Assembly: GCA_032622095.1 (NCBI GenBank)
Contig: CP136067.1
Coordinates: 994,001-1,058,000, forward strand
Source of the DNA: Siphonodentalium dalli
Lineage: Eukaryota > Mollusca > Scaphopoda > Gadilida > Siphonodentaliidae
Length of the DNA stretch: 64,000 nucleotides
Direction: 5' to 3'
Within the stretch, counting starts at the first letter, position 1. Every line of letters starts with the position of its first letter. The notes beneath the pieces were generated by a model. It saw only the letters and a list, made by a program, of their open reading frames with translations. It was not told the origin of the DNA and made no database searches. This document shows positions 1-10,032 of this stretch, in pieces. The translations under genes and the position numbers were made by a program.

Positions 1-45
1 TGCTAGCCCGCTGTGCAGGATAGCATCACTAAATTAACCCTATGG
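1..45. repeat. Fragment of palindromic GCTAGC-end MITE
   Basis: The first bases (GCTAGCCCGCTGTGCAGGAT, then AGCATCACTAAATT) match the terminal sequence of the fuller copies at 5165-5510 and 12236-12560. Only an end is present here. From about 46 to 205 I see nothing recognisable. Confidence 0.5.
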
Positions 46-205
46 GTTAATTTATGATGCAAACGACAGGCTTGATTTACAACAATAATATACAGGTTGA
101 TTTTTATTGTTCTACAGGGTCGGAATGGAGATTTCCTTTTGACAATTGCTCTGCATGTTATCGGTTCTGCAATAATGAGTTTTATAGCTCAACAATCACT
201 GTTTG

Positions 206-1748
206 ATAGCGATCTGAGGGCAGTTCAATGTTTAACCCACATGGAGCCTCACAGAGATGGAAGCATGCACTACAGAGTGTCGTCTGCTCCAGTCTATGTG
301 GGGCTCTCTATGGGTTAAATGCAGTGATAGAGATATGGAGCAGTTCAATGTCTAAACCCCAGTAAGCCTCACACAGATGAAAGCATGCACTACAGAGCAT
401 CATCTGCTACAGTCTATGTGGGGCTCTCTATGGGTTAAATGCAGTGATAGAGATATGGAGCAGTTCAATGTTTAACCCACATGGAGCCTCACAGAGATGA
501 AAGCATGCACTACAGAGCATCATCTGCTACAGTCTATGTGGGGCTCTCTATGGGTTAAATGCAGTGATAGAGATATGGAGCAGTTCAATGTCTAAACCCC
601 AGTAAGCCTCACACAGATGAAAGCATGCACTACAGAGCATCATCTGCTACAGTCTATGTGGGGCTCTCTATGGGTTAAATGCAGTGATAGAGATATGGAG
701 CAGTTCAATGTTTAACCCACATGGAGCCTCACAGAGATGAAAGCATGCACTACAGAGCATCATCTGCTACAGTCTATGTGGGGCTCTCTATGGGTTAAAT
801 GCAGTGATAGAGATATGGAGCAGTTCAATGTCTAAACCCCAGTAAGCCTCACACAGATGAAAGCATGCACTACAGAGCATCATCTGCTACAGTCTATGTG
901 GGGCTCTCTATGGGTTAAATGCAGTGATAGAGATATGGAGCAGTTCAATGTTTAACCCACATGGAGCCTCACAGAGATGAAAGCATGCACTACAGAGCAT
1001 CATCTGCTACAGTCTATGTGGGGCTCTCTATGGGTTAAATGCAGTGATAGAGATATGGAGCAGTTCAATGTCTAAACCCCAGTAAGCCTCACACAGATGA
1101 AAGCATGCACTACAGAGCATCATCTGCTACAGTCTATGTGGGGCTCTCTATGGGTTAAATGCAGTGATAGAGATATGGAGCAGTTCAATGTTTAACCCAC
1201 ATGGAGCCTCACAGAGATGAAAGCATGCACTACAGAGCATCATCTGCTACAGTCTATGTGGGGCTCTCTATGGGTTGCAGTGATAGCGATCTGGAAGCAG
1301 TTCAATGTCTAAAACACATATATATAGGAGCATGCACTACAGAGTGTCATCTGCTCCAGTCTATCTGGGGCTCTCTATGGGTTACATGCAGTGATAGCGA
1401 TCTGGAAGCAGTTCAACGTTTAACCCACAGGGAGCCTCACATAGATGGAAGCATGCACTAAAGAGTGTCGTCTGCTCCACTCTATGTGGGGCTCTCTATG
1501 GGTTACATGCATTGATAGCGATCTGGAAGCAGTTCAACGTTTAACCCACAGGGAGCCTCACATAGATGGAAGCATGCACTACAGAGTGTCGTCTGCTTCA
1601 GTCTATGTGGGGCTCTCTATGGGTTACATGCAGTGATAGCGATCTGGAAGCAGTTCAACGTTTAACCCACAGGGAGCCTCACATAGATGGAAGCATGCAC
1701 TACAGAGTGTCGTCTGCTCCAGTCTATGTGGGACTCTCTATGGGTTGC
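206..1748 (+). repeat. 120-bp satellite, 240-bp higher-order dimers
   Basis: About 13 head-to-tail monomers of about 120 bp. Two monomer types alternate, one with TTTAACCCACATGGAGCCTC and the other with TCTAAACCCCAGTAAGCCTC, giving a 240-bp dimer that repeats without visible change from about 361 to 1260. Monomers from 1261 to 1748 are about 121 bp and more diverged. Each monomer carries an imperfect inverted pair (TGTGGGGCTCTCTATGGGTTAA against TTAACCCACATGGAGCCTCACA). Open frames here are by-products of the period being divisible by three. Single related monomers occur near 9203-9290 and 10840-10915. Confidence 0.9.
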
Positions 1749-2221
1749 ATTAGCTGTATAATGGTAATTGTGATACTTCCCTGAAATTGAGCAATAAATA
1801 TTTTCAACAACTTTCTTGAGGAATTGCAGAACAAGTCTTCTCAGTCCAAAACAATTTGGGATAACGGTTGAGTTGTTGCTGTTTTGTTGCTGTCCCATCC
1901 CATAAATATTCTATAACAGACTTTATGACCAGAAAAGAGGGCAGGAGTTATCTTGCTTGTATGTCTTCAGATTAAATTAAATGGACGCTTTGCGTATATG
2001 GGCTAAAGAGCAGCCATTCCAAAGCATTATGATACCAAACATGCATATATCAGAGGGCCATTGAAAACATGTCAAAGCAGATTTATAAGCAAACAAAGCC
2101 TTGTTTTTCAGAGAATTTTGATTTGTCGCACTATCAGAAAATGTATGTAAAGATGTAAACAATATATTGAACAATCGTATCATCACTTCACCTTTTCTAT
2201 CATGGTAAATGATATATCAAT
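1749..2221. other. No recognisable feature
   Basis: AT-rich single-copy-looking sequence. I found no exon with plausible splice sites and no repeat. It should be intronic to the GH31 gene or lie between its next exons. Confidence 0.4.
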
Positions 2222-2803
2222 TAGGGCCCTGCGAATCGATTTGATTCGATGCGATTCAAAATCGGTCGTCTGATTCGAAATTGGCTACCATGATTTGTAT
2301 TTTGTTGAATCTTTGGTGACAGGTGCATGTCCGTGATTGCTACATACCACAATGCCCTTACCAGAAAAGAAAATTCACTATAATAACATACTAAATGACT
2401 TAAACATACCCACATACCGCTATGTCCGATGGGAGGACATGTAATGTTATCGCCAACTAATCTATAATTAATTGACCCAATCAGTAAGAATGACATAAGT
2501 GAACAACAAATTTGCAATACAAAGCTGTGCGTTAGTCATTCCAGGAATCATGGGAATTCCATAACACACATGTATGCCAGATTTTAGATCTTTGTTTGAA
2601 TTGCGTAAATGCGAGTCTAAATCTAAGTCCTGAGTATTTTTGTAAACATTGTCCATTAAGTCTGTCAGTTCAAGCGACTATGAATTTGAACTCGATTGGC
2701 ACAGTTGCAATGATTTGATTTGAGATTCGATTTAATTTCGAATTTTGCCTGATTCGATTCAAGATTCGATTCGAAATAAAAACACCCGATTCGCAGGACC
2801 CTA
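2222..2803. mobile_element. hAT-type MITE
   Basis: The 582-bp element has terminal inverted repeats TAGGGCCCTGCGAATCG and, at the right end, CGATTCGCAGGACCCTA. GATTCGATTCG-like subterminal repeats occur at both ends. The flanks are ATATCAAT (2214-2221) and ATATCATT (2804-2811), an 8-bp target duplication with one mismatch, as expected of hAT transposase. There is no transposase inside, so it is non-autonomous. The 2804-3200 stretch beyond it holds nothing I recognise. Confidence 0.7.
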
Positions 2804-3207
2804 ATATCATTTTGAAGACAGATTAATTGAGGACATGTCAGATGATTAATCACATTCAAGGCACCATGCGTAAATGCAGCACGTCTTTTCAATGAAAGTC
2901 TGTTATAGAAGAGTAACAGGACGGGACTCGGGCCAAAACAGCATTAACCCAAACGATATCCCAAGTTGTTTAGGACCGAGAAGACTTGTTCTACAGGAAT
3001 TAACGTCTCTTGCCAAATTATTTGCCCACTGAAAATAATGTTTGCCACATGTAAACTCTGACTGACTGCATATTCCATTCAGTTATAAATGTATACATTG
3101 GAGCAGTCTATTATTCATTTGGAGGGGTGTTCGGGTAATAAAAGCAGACAGAAAATAGATATTCATAGGTGGGAAATATTCAGATAATAAGTTCAACAAA
3201 TGACTTG

Positions 3208-3675
3208 AATGTTGTTTTTGAAGGATTAAACGTATTATCTGAACATTTCCTAAGGGAACTACTCGTCAATGAGTGTTTAGTATAGAAGGGTTAAACTTAT
3301 TATCTGAACATTTCCTAAGGGAACTACTTGTCAATATATGTCTATTAACAACTCGTCAATGAGTGTTTAGTAACTACTTGTCAATGAGTGTTTAGTAACT
3401 ACTCGTCAATCAGTGTTTAGTAACTACTCGTCAATGAGTGTTTAGTAACTACTCGTCAATTAGTGTTTAGTAACTACTCGTCAATGAGTGTTTAGTAACT
3501 ACTCGTCAATGAGTGTTAGTAACTACTCGTCAATGAGTGTTTAGTAACTACTCGTCAATGAGTGTTTAGTAACTACTCGTCAATGAGTGTTAGTAACTAC
3601 TCGCCAATGAGTGTTAGTAACTACTCGTCAATGAGTGTTTAGTAACTACTCGTCAATGAGTGTTTAGCATAGAAG
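3208..3675 (+). repeat. 25-bp minisatellite
   Basis: A head-to-tail array of about 14 units of roughly 25 bp, consensus AACTACTCGTCAATGAGTGTTTAGT. It is preceded by two copies of a longer unit (about 80 bp, with TTATCTGAACATTTCCTAAGGG). A few units have lost one T. The array lies inside the GH31 gene, to the left of its exon at 3868-4016. Confidence 0.85.
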
Positions 3676-3867
3676 GGTTAAATTATTTCCCAGTGACAAA
3701 ATCTCCTGATAGCTCTAAGACTCCAAATTTATATCTCTGAATCAATTTCAAAAGTATAGGTAAGAAATGTTTTTTTTTGTAGTTTGAAGTTAAAATTTAG
3801 GAACACCCGATTTACACATATTGTTTCCATGGTTTTCAAGTTAACTTTAGGAATACCATTTACTCAC

Positions 3868-4016
3868 ATTGTTTCATTCGTTTCCTTTCGAATGACAGCG
3901 AAGTTGAATGCTTGTCCCTTTGTAGTGAATTGTATATCATAAGCCGGGTTATGAGATACTTCCTTCCCCGGTACATCCATCGGAACCTCGAATCGATTCT
4001 TCAAAGGGTCACATAT
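3868..4016 (-). CDS. GAA-like: GH31 alpha-glucosidase-like, third coding exon
   Basis: Internal exon of the same minus-strand gene as 8363-8447 and 10958-11498. It starts after the acceptor TTCTTCAG and ends at the donor AAT|GTGAGT. It translates as ICDPLKNRFEVPMDV and, further on, AYDIQFTTKGQAFNFAVIRK. This matches the segment of lysosomal alpha-glucosidase and sucrase-isomaltase that reads I-x-DP-x-NRRYEVP and then Y-x-V-x-F, in the beta-rich N-terminal domain before the catalytic barrel. It is 149 bp, phase 0 at the start and phase 2 at the end. As I recall, human GAA exon 3 (c.547-692) is 146 bp with the same two phases, so the intron positions look conserved. I found no downstream exon between 1 and 3867; the catalytic domain should lie left of the window. 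Confidence 0.85.
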
Positions 4017-5164
4017 CTGAAGAAGAAAATGTTAATGATTAGGAGAGAAAAATCTAATATATTATCAACCCTTTCATGATGGGAGCTGCGCTGGTGCTGC
4101 ATTAACCCTATGGGTGACTCACATGTATACGGTAAGAGAATGCATTGGCACAGGGTTTTCGCAAAATTTCAGGAAGCTGCAGTCATGAAACGGTTAAAGA
4201 TCCTGTGCCAGTGCATTATCTTATACCGGTATATGTGGGTCTGCCATTGGGAGCCTCACATTTATAAGAGAATGAATGCAATGGCTTAAATACAAGGTCA
4301 ATATTATTAGGCCAATGTACATTGTATTCTCTTATATATGCGAGGTTCCCTAAGATTCCCTAAGGTCTGTAACCCAGGGTTTCCGCTACTACGGCAGGCC
4401 GGCGGTCCAGCGGCCTCATTCCCCTCCCCAACCTTGACTTAATATTGGTCACAAAATAGCCACAGACCTAGCTCAGTCCCCTTTTTACACAGGACAAGCG
4501 ATCACCGACACTGACGATTAACAGACTGCAAGGAACCCTACACATGGTGCCTGAATAAGACATGATCAGTATCGCAGACCACGTGCACAGTTGTCTACAC
4601 CATCCGGGGTAACGCTTTGTCGGGCGAATATGTAGTAGTAATCAGCCTCTCGCATTTTAATTCACCGTAGATTTCTGTCAATAAGTCCCAACATTCTGAC
4701 CCACTATTTCCCCTAAAAATGTGCAATATACATCGGTAAGTCATTGGGGGGTGGGGCTTCTGAGCTACAACCATGAACACAGGTGAGTTTTGGCAGTTGC
4801 TGCGACGAAGAGTGCAGAACTTTTTCCCCAAAACAAGATCTGTATCAAAGAAATGTTTAATTAAAAATGAAACAATTAAATTATTAATAGTCATTATCAG
4901 TGTATTTATTCCCTATCCAATGAATACAAAATTATCCATTATACGAATCCAGCATGAGGTCATCTTCGTCTGAGGAATGGTTTTGATTTTATAACAAATA
5001 GTTTTGATCAGTACTGTGAACAGAATACAAAGGAGGCAGCCTTGCAGAACGTGTGTAACGTAACACCTGTTACTGCTAGACAGTGTGACAATTTGTCTTT
5101 TGCCAACCGCGGAAGTCTTTGATGTCAGCTTTTAATATTGCCACTGTTTAAATAAAAGTTGTTG
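4017..5164. other. Intron with dispersed repeat fragments
   Basis: Part of the intron between GH31 exons 2 and 3. It holds fragments of the short palindromic motif TCTTATATATGCGAGG with AGAATGCATTGGC (4130-4340). Nothing coding was found in either strand, although small open frames exist around 4595-4970. Confidence 0.45.
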
Positions 5165-5510
5165 TAGCACAGCGGGCTAGCATCACCAAATTCACCCTCT
5201 GGAGACCTCATTCTGCTTATATTTCATCTTCTGGGAAGTATCTATAGTATCAAATTAAGATTGTTTTAGTTACATTTCCATTCTAGGAAGTTTCTATATC
5301 CCCTAATTTGCAGAAGATAAAATTCATAATTGAGGTGCCCATTGGGTGAACATCACCAACTTCAACTGGGGAACTTCAATCTGATCCTAGGTCTTCCATA
5401 GCAGTTTAGGGCCTAAGCAGAATGAGGTCCTCAGAGGGTGAATTTAGTGATGCTAGCCTGCCATGCGTGATAGCATCACTAAATTCACCCTCTGGGGACC
5501 TCATTCTGCA
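5165..5510. mobile_element. Palindromic MITE, GCTAGC-end family, copy 1
   Basis: The ends are inverted: GCTAGCATCACCAAATTCACC at the left, and at the right GGTGAATTTAGTGATGCTAGC (near 5435-5457), followed by a further partial end at 5468-5510. ACCTCATTCTGCTTA pairs with TAAGCAGAATGAGGT inside. The second copy is at 12236-12560, so this is a dispersed family. No transposase. Confidence 0.65.
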
Positions 5511-5623
5511 AATGACAGACACACTATTTGAAGGCTTGAATACATCTGTAGCTCTTCCATGACTAGAGCTTCCTCTTATAGTCCATGCAGAGCCTCGTAT
5601 ATATAAGAGAATGCAAGGGTTAA

Positions 5624-5990
5624 CCCTTTACCCAACAAAACGGCCAAAACCGGCCAAATAAAGCTTCAACAGCCTAAAATATCTTTGGTCTGTCTCAATA
5701 AAACCATACAAATATGGATATCATTGGAACCGGATCCTTGACCACATTGTGATAGTTACAGTTATGCCCTGTGCCAATGCATTCTCTTATATAGGTCGCC
5801 TCGCATATATAAGAGAATGCATTGGCCTAAAAAAAATCTTTTTTTACCATTTTTTCTTACATTCTTTAACAATTTTATAATTTTTAATGTGTTAAGCCAA
5901 TGCATTCTCTTATATATGCGAGGCGACCTATGGTCGACTCGCATATATAAGAGAATGCATTGGCACAGGGCCCTTCTGTTGGGTAAAGGG
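5624..5990. mobile_element. TTAA-flanked MITE (piggyBac-like), family 1 copy 1
   Basis: The 367-bp element is bounded by TTAA at 5620-5623 and 5991-5994, with TIRs CCCTTTACCCAACA and TGTTGGGTAAAGGG. TTAA duplication and CCC ends are the signature of piggyBac-type transposases. It contains two CCAATGCATTCTCTTATAT palindromes around an extra 100-bp AT-rich insert that is missing from copy 2 at 20770-21013. Confidence 0.75.
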
Positions 5991-6119
5991 TTAAGCGAGA
6001 ACAACAAGAGATGGACTGTCGTCCGGTGCATACCCCCTCATGGCATACCGCCTAGTGTGGGCACATCTATAACTTATGATGGCTATACTCAGACATATGG
6101 ACCCAGAAATCAGCATTTT

Positions 6120-7215
6120 CATATAAACAAAGATGAATAACTATAGAACAAAAAACCAAAACAAACATTTGAATGTGCCATTAACTGTCCTCATAGTGGT
6201 GAACATCCATACAAAATTTCATTGAGATCCGAGCATTACTGTTCAAGTTATGAGCTGAACAGACATCGGATGGATCAAACAGCCAACATTTCCAGATAAA
6301 CAAAGATGAATTACTCTAGAATGGAAAAGCAGAACAGAACAATGGAACCCCCTATTGAATGTCATCATAGCAGTGAACATCTATACCAAATTCCATTGAG
6401 ATCCCAGCACAACTGTTGAAGTTACGACATGAAGACACCAGACGGACCAAAAAGCCAACATTTATTTCCAGATGAACAAAGATGAGTAACTCTAGAATGG
6501 AAAAGCGGAACAAAACGATGGAACCCTCTTTTTTATGTCCTCATAGTAGTGAACATCCATACCAAATCCCATTGAGATCCCAGTACAACTGTCGAAGTTA
6601 CAATATGAACAGACACCAGACGAACCAAAAAGCCAACATTTCCAGATGAACAAAGATGTATAACTCTAGAATGGAAAATCCGAACAAAACGATGGAACCC
6701 TCTATTGAATGCCCTCATAGTAGTGAACATCCATACAAAATTTCATTGAGATCCGAGCACTACTGTTCAGGTTATGACATGAACAGACACCAGATGGACC
6801 AAAACTCCAACATTTCAAGATAAACAAAGATGAATAACTCTAGAATGGAAAATCGGAACAAAACGATGGAACCCTCTATTTAATGTCCTCATAGTTGTGA
6901 ACATCCACACCAAATTTGGTTGAGATCCCAGCACAACTGTTGAAGTTACGACATGAACAGACACCAGATGTACCAAAAAGCCACTATTTCCAGATAAACA
7001 AAGATGAATAACTCTAGAATGGAAAATCCAAACAAAACGATGGAACCCTCTATTAAATGTCCTCATAATAGTGAACATCCATACCTAATTTCATTGAGAT
7101 CCGAGCACTACTGTTCAAGTTATGACACGAACAGACATCGGACGGACGTACGGACGGACGGACGGACGGGTGCAAAACAGTATACCCCCCTTTTTTTTTA
7201 AAAAGGGGGTATAAT
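6120..7215 (+). mobile_element. pearl-like element: tandem core plus (GACG)n
   Basis: Six or so head-to-tail units of about 170-180 bp (for example GAACATCCATACCAAATTTC, then GATGAATAACTCTAGAATGG) are followed by a short (GACG)n run at 7138-7168 and a terminal hairpin TATACCCCCC...GGGGGTATA (7180-7213). A tandem core plus ACGG-type microsatellite plus a short right region is the layout described for bivalve pearl elements, which are usually regarded as non-autonomous Helentron/Helitron relatives. The left boundary is uncertain. Confidence 0.65.
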
Positions 7216-8285
7216 AAATAAACAAATGTTTATAGCTTAAAGATGTATACAGGGTTCAACACCTCCAATTACAACAACAACACAAACAATTTAACAGTGT
7301 TTTATTTTGTACGATTATTCTTTAATGCTGCACCAGCACATGAACGGGTTAAGCGAGAACAATAAATAAACAACTGTTTATAGCTAAAAGATGTTACAGG
7401 GTTCAACACCTCCAATTACAACAACAACACACACAATTTAACACAGTGTTTTATTTTGTACGATCATTCTTTAATGCTGCACCAGCACATGAACGGGTTA
7501 AGCGAGAACAATAAATAAACAACTGTTTATCGCTTAAAGATGTATACAGGGTTCCAGACCTCCAATTACAACAACATACTATTTATTTTGTATGATCATG
7601 ATTCACCTTGACTTTCAAGGCCAGTGTGTTCTCTTATATATAAGAGAATGCAATGACACAGGGTTTTTAATGCTGCACCAGTGCAGATCCCGTCATGAAC
7701 GGGTTTATAAGCGAGAAAAAAAAATTAACAAATGTTATCGCTTAACCCTTTCCGTGCCAGGTCCGATTTTTGTATCAACCCATATAACCTGTGCCAATGC
7801 ATTCTCTTATATATGCGAGTGGACCATAAGAGAATGCATTGGCCTAACAATTTTTCATCATTTGTTATTATTATTAACAATTTTTTACAATTTTAATAAT
7901 ATTTTCTTATATTCTTTAACAGACTTATTTTGTTGGTTTAGTGCCAGGGAATCTTACGTTTTTCATGGGCATCAAAATTATTACTATCAATACTTGGTGA
8001 TAGTTTTGAGTTATAACATGCCCCTAAGATTTTATCCAGTTTGTTTTTAAATTCGCTATAGCATGCTTAAGCATACCCAAAAAAAAAATCTAAAAAGAAC
8101 ATTTTTTAAAAATAATTTTTTAATTTTTTTTAGGGCTCATTTTATCGGCCCTGGCACTCTACATACCGTAAATTAGGTCCGATGAGATCGGCCCCTGGCA
8201 CTGAAAGGGTTAAAGATATATTCAGGGTTCCATACCTCTTACAACAACAACATATACAATTTATATTTAATACAGCGTTTTGTTT
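7216..8285. repeat. About 145-bp tandem repeat, last unit split by a MITE
   Basis: Units containing AACAAATGTTTATAGCTTAAAG, then CAGGGTTCAACACCTCCAATTACAAC and ending ATGAACGGGTTAAGCGAGAAC, repeat at about 7216, 7360, 7505 and 7728. The last is interrupted by the element at 7746-8209 and resumes as AGATATATTCAGGGTTCC at 8214. Confidence 0.75.
7746..8209. mobile_element. TTAA-flanked MITE (piggyBac-like), family 2
   Basis: 464 bp between TTAA at 7742-7745 and TTAA at 8210-8213, with TIRs CCCTTTCCGTGCCAGG and CCTGGCACTGAAAGGG. Sister units of the host tandem repeat read ATCGCTTAAAGATGTATACAGGG with no insert. They therefore act as an empty site and confirm that one TTAA was duplicated. It has internal palindromes of the TCTTATATATGCGAG type and no transposase. 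Confidence 0.8.
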
Positions 8286-8362
8286 TGTTTGCATTACTGG
8301 TGGACGATCATGAAAAATCCAGCAAAAAAGACAACCAAATACAAGTTGACTCTGATACAGAC

Positions 8363-8447
8363 CTTGATCCTCAATCTGTTGTCAGTTTCGAAAAAGAAGT
8401 CGACTTCCAGCTTAGTTACGTCTCTTGGATACGGTGACTTCGTCCTT
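8363..8447 (-). CDS. GAA-like: GH31 alpha-glucosidase-like, second coding exon
   Basis: An 85-bp exon between the acceptor TTACTGAGCAG and the donor AAG|GTCTGT. It encodes RTKSPYPRDVTKLEVDFFFE followed by TDNRLRIK. This is the family segment 'T-P-x-x-P-x-D-I-x-x-L-x-x-D-V-x-x-E-T-E-x-R-L' that follows the trefoil domain in lysosomal alpha-glucosidase, maltase-glucoamylase and sucrase-isomaltase. It enters with one base completing a codon, matching the phase-2 donor of the trefoil exon at 10958, and leaves in phase 0, matching the exon at 4016. A 148-bp exact tandem copy carrying 67 of its 85 bases follows at 8529-8676. Confidence 0.85.
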
Positions 8448-8528
8448 CTGCTCAGTAACAGTCTAGAGAATAAAATAAATATCAGTGAATACAGTCTCAA
8501 ACTATCGCTCAAAACAAGTTTCCTACTG

Positions 8529-8676
8529 GTCAGTTTCGAAAAAGAAGTCGACTTCCAGCTTAGTTACGTCTCTTGGATACGGTGACTTCGTCCTTCTGCT
8601 CAGTAACAGTCTAGAGAATAAAATAAATATCAGTGAATACAGTCTCAAACTATCGCTCAAAACAAGTTTCCTACTG
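8529..8676 (-). pseudogene. Exact tandem duplicate of most of GH31 exon 2
   Basis: A second copy of 8381-8528, with no difference that I could see. It holds the acceptor and the first 67 bases of the 85-bp exon (8529-8595 on the plus strand), but lacks the last 18 coding bases and the donor. It sits upstream of the intact exon in gene order. If its acceptor were used, no donor is placed to make a clean exon. Confidence 0.8.
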
Positions 8677-9080
8677 ATCACCCTGAAGATTAAAAACTAG
8701 GGTCCTACTGATCACCCTGAAGATTAAAAACTAGGGTCCTACTGATCACCCAGAAGATTAAAAAGTAGGGTCCTACTGATCACCCTGAAGATTAAAAACT
8801 AGGGTCCTACTGATCACCCTGAAGATTAAAAACAAGTTTCCTACTGATCACCCTGAAGATTAAAAACTAGGGTCCTACTGATCACCCTGAAGATTAAAAA
8901 CTAGGGTCCTACTGATCACCCTGAAGATTAAAACTAGGGTCCTACTGATCACCCTGAAGATTAAAAAGTAGGGTCCTACTGATCACCCTGAAGGTTAAAA
9001 ACTAGGGTCCTACTGATCACCATGAAGATTAAAAACTAGGGTCCTACTGATCACCCTGAAGATTAAAAAGTAGGGTCCTA
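8677..9080 (+). repeat. 34-bp minisatellite
   Basis: About 12 units of TCACCCTGAAGATTAAAAACTAGGGTCCTACTGA or close variants (32-34 bp). The array begins where the exon-2 duplication ends, and the sequence TTTCCTACTGATC is shared between the two. The duplication and the minisatellite may have arisen by the same slippage or unequal exchange. Confidence 0.9.
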
Positions 9081-9441
9081 CGAATATTGAGATTCGATTT
9101 GATGTTGACATCGGTCACCCAATTCGAGATTGACACTGAATCGGTTCGCTTTTGCGTCTAGATACAGAAAACAAACCACCTGAAAAATTTAATAAAAAAC
9201 ATCCATTACCCTGCAGGGAGCCCCACACATATATAGAAGCATATAGAAGAGTGTCGTCTGCTCATGTTTGTCTGGGGCTCTGTATGGGTGAAATTATAAA
9301 ATTGTTAAAGAATACAAGAAAAAATTATTAAAATTGTAAAAAATTGTTAGGCCAAAGCATTCTCTTATATATGCGACCTATGGTGTAGTTGCATATAAAG
9401 TACGATACCATAAATTGTGTCTGCAATATGGATGTATTTCA
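9081..9441. other. Repeat fragments
   Basis: Contains GATTCGATTTG-type fragments like those in the hAT MITE at 2222, a single diverged monomer of the 120-bp satellite (about 9203-9290), and a TTCTCTTATATATGCGA motif near 9360. No gene. Confidence 0.5.
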
Positions 9442-9529
9442 CGCTGAAGCGAAAGGATCCGAAAGCAGACAATTTGGACAAAGCCATAAAAGAAATTTAT
9501 GTACACAATAAATGTCATTCCCCGCTGGT
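9442..9529 (+). CDS. Putative exon, unidentified
   Basis: An open stretch starting at an ATG near 9431-9434 reads MYFTLKRKDPKADNLDKAIK and continues EIYVHNKCHSPL up to a good donor CTG|GTAAGA. The in-frame codon shortly upstream is a stop, with no acceptor between, so it would be a first exon. I do not recognise the protein. It lies in a GH31 intron on the opposite strand. The exon boundaries are inferred; the start may be off by a few bases. Confidence 0.25.
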
Positions 9530-9834
9530 AAGACTACTGTCATGTAGGTATTTGATCTATGGTCAGGTGAAAAGTTGAACAGGAAACTACCATTGGACTA
9601 CACCAATTATATAACTGAACAGTGCTCCATACAGGAGTGGCGCTGGTGCAGCATTAAAGATCCTGTGTAAGTGCATTCTTATATTTATCTAGCCTCGTAT
9701 ATATAAGAGAATGTACTGGCTTACAAGGTCAAGGGTAAATATTATAAAATAGATATCTCGTTTGGGTTACATACCAGAAAAAAATAGGGTCGGTGGACAG
9801 GCTTAAAATTTTGTTTTTTAAATTTATTTTATAG

Positions 9835-10032
9835 TGTATGGCAGGATTTTCTTGACCAGTTTGGGATTGAGGCCTCCCTGCATGTAGACGGACTGGAAAA
9901 GGAAGAGCTACTGGCCTGCTTCCTTGGTCATCACCCATCCGATATTCCAGTTGACTCGGATTGGAGGGATCTTATGATCTTTTTTGTCAGAGTGACTGCG
10001 AATATTTGGAAATTTTATCACATCGAACCCGG
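9835..10032 (+). CDS. Putative terminal exon, unidentified
   Basis: After an acceptor (TTATTTTATAG), one frame stays open for about 65 codons and ends at TAG. It includes VWQDFLDQFGIEASLHVDGL and later SDWRDLMIFFVRVTANIWKF. The amino-acid composition looks like real protein, and codon use is more balanced than in the flanking AT-rich DNA. A polyadenylation hexamer AATAAA follows at about 10350. The reading phase does not fit a direct join to the exon ending at 9529, so another exon or a different gene is needed. Family not recognised. Confidence 0.35.

Noticed and set aside
3260-3675. Regular 25-bp repeats resembling a CRISPR array
   Set aside because: Units abut head to tail with no unique spacers, and the setting is eukaryotic. 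It is a minisatellite.
1-3867. Further GH31 exons to the left of 3868
   Set aside because: I searched the minus strand for the segment that should follow (the 'F-x-D-Q-x-L-Q-x-S-T' region) and found none, so the next exon is presumed outside the window.
7592-8050. 152-codon plus-strand frame
   Set aside because: Crosses the boundary and TTAA of a MITE and consists of repeat sequence.
9729-9938. Minus-strand frame MGDDQGSRPVALP... opposite the putative plus exon
   Set aside because: Pro/Arg/Ser-rich antisense reading; the plus strand has acceptor, stop and polyadenylation signals in order.
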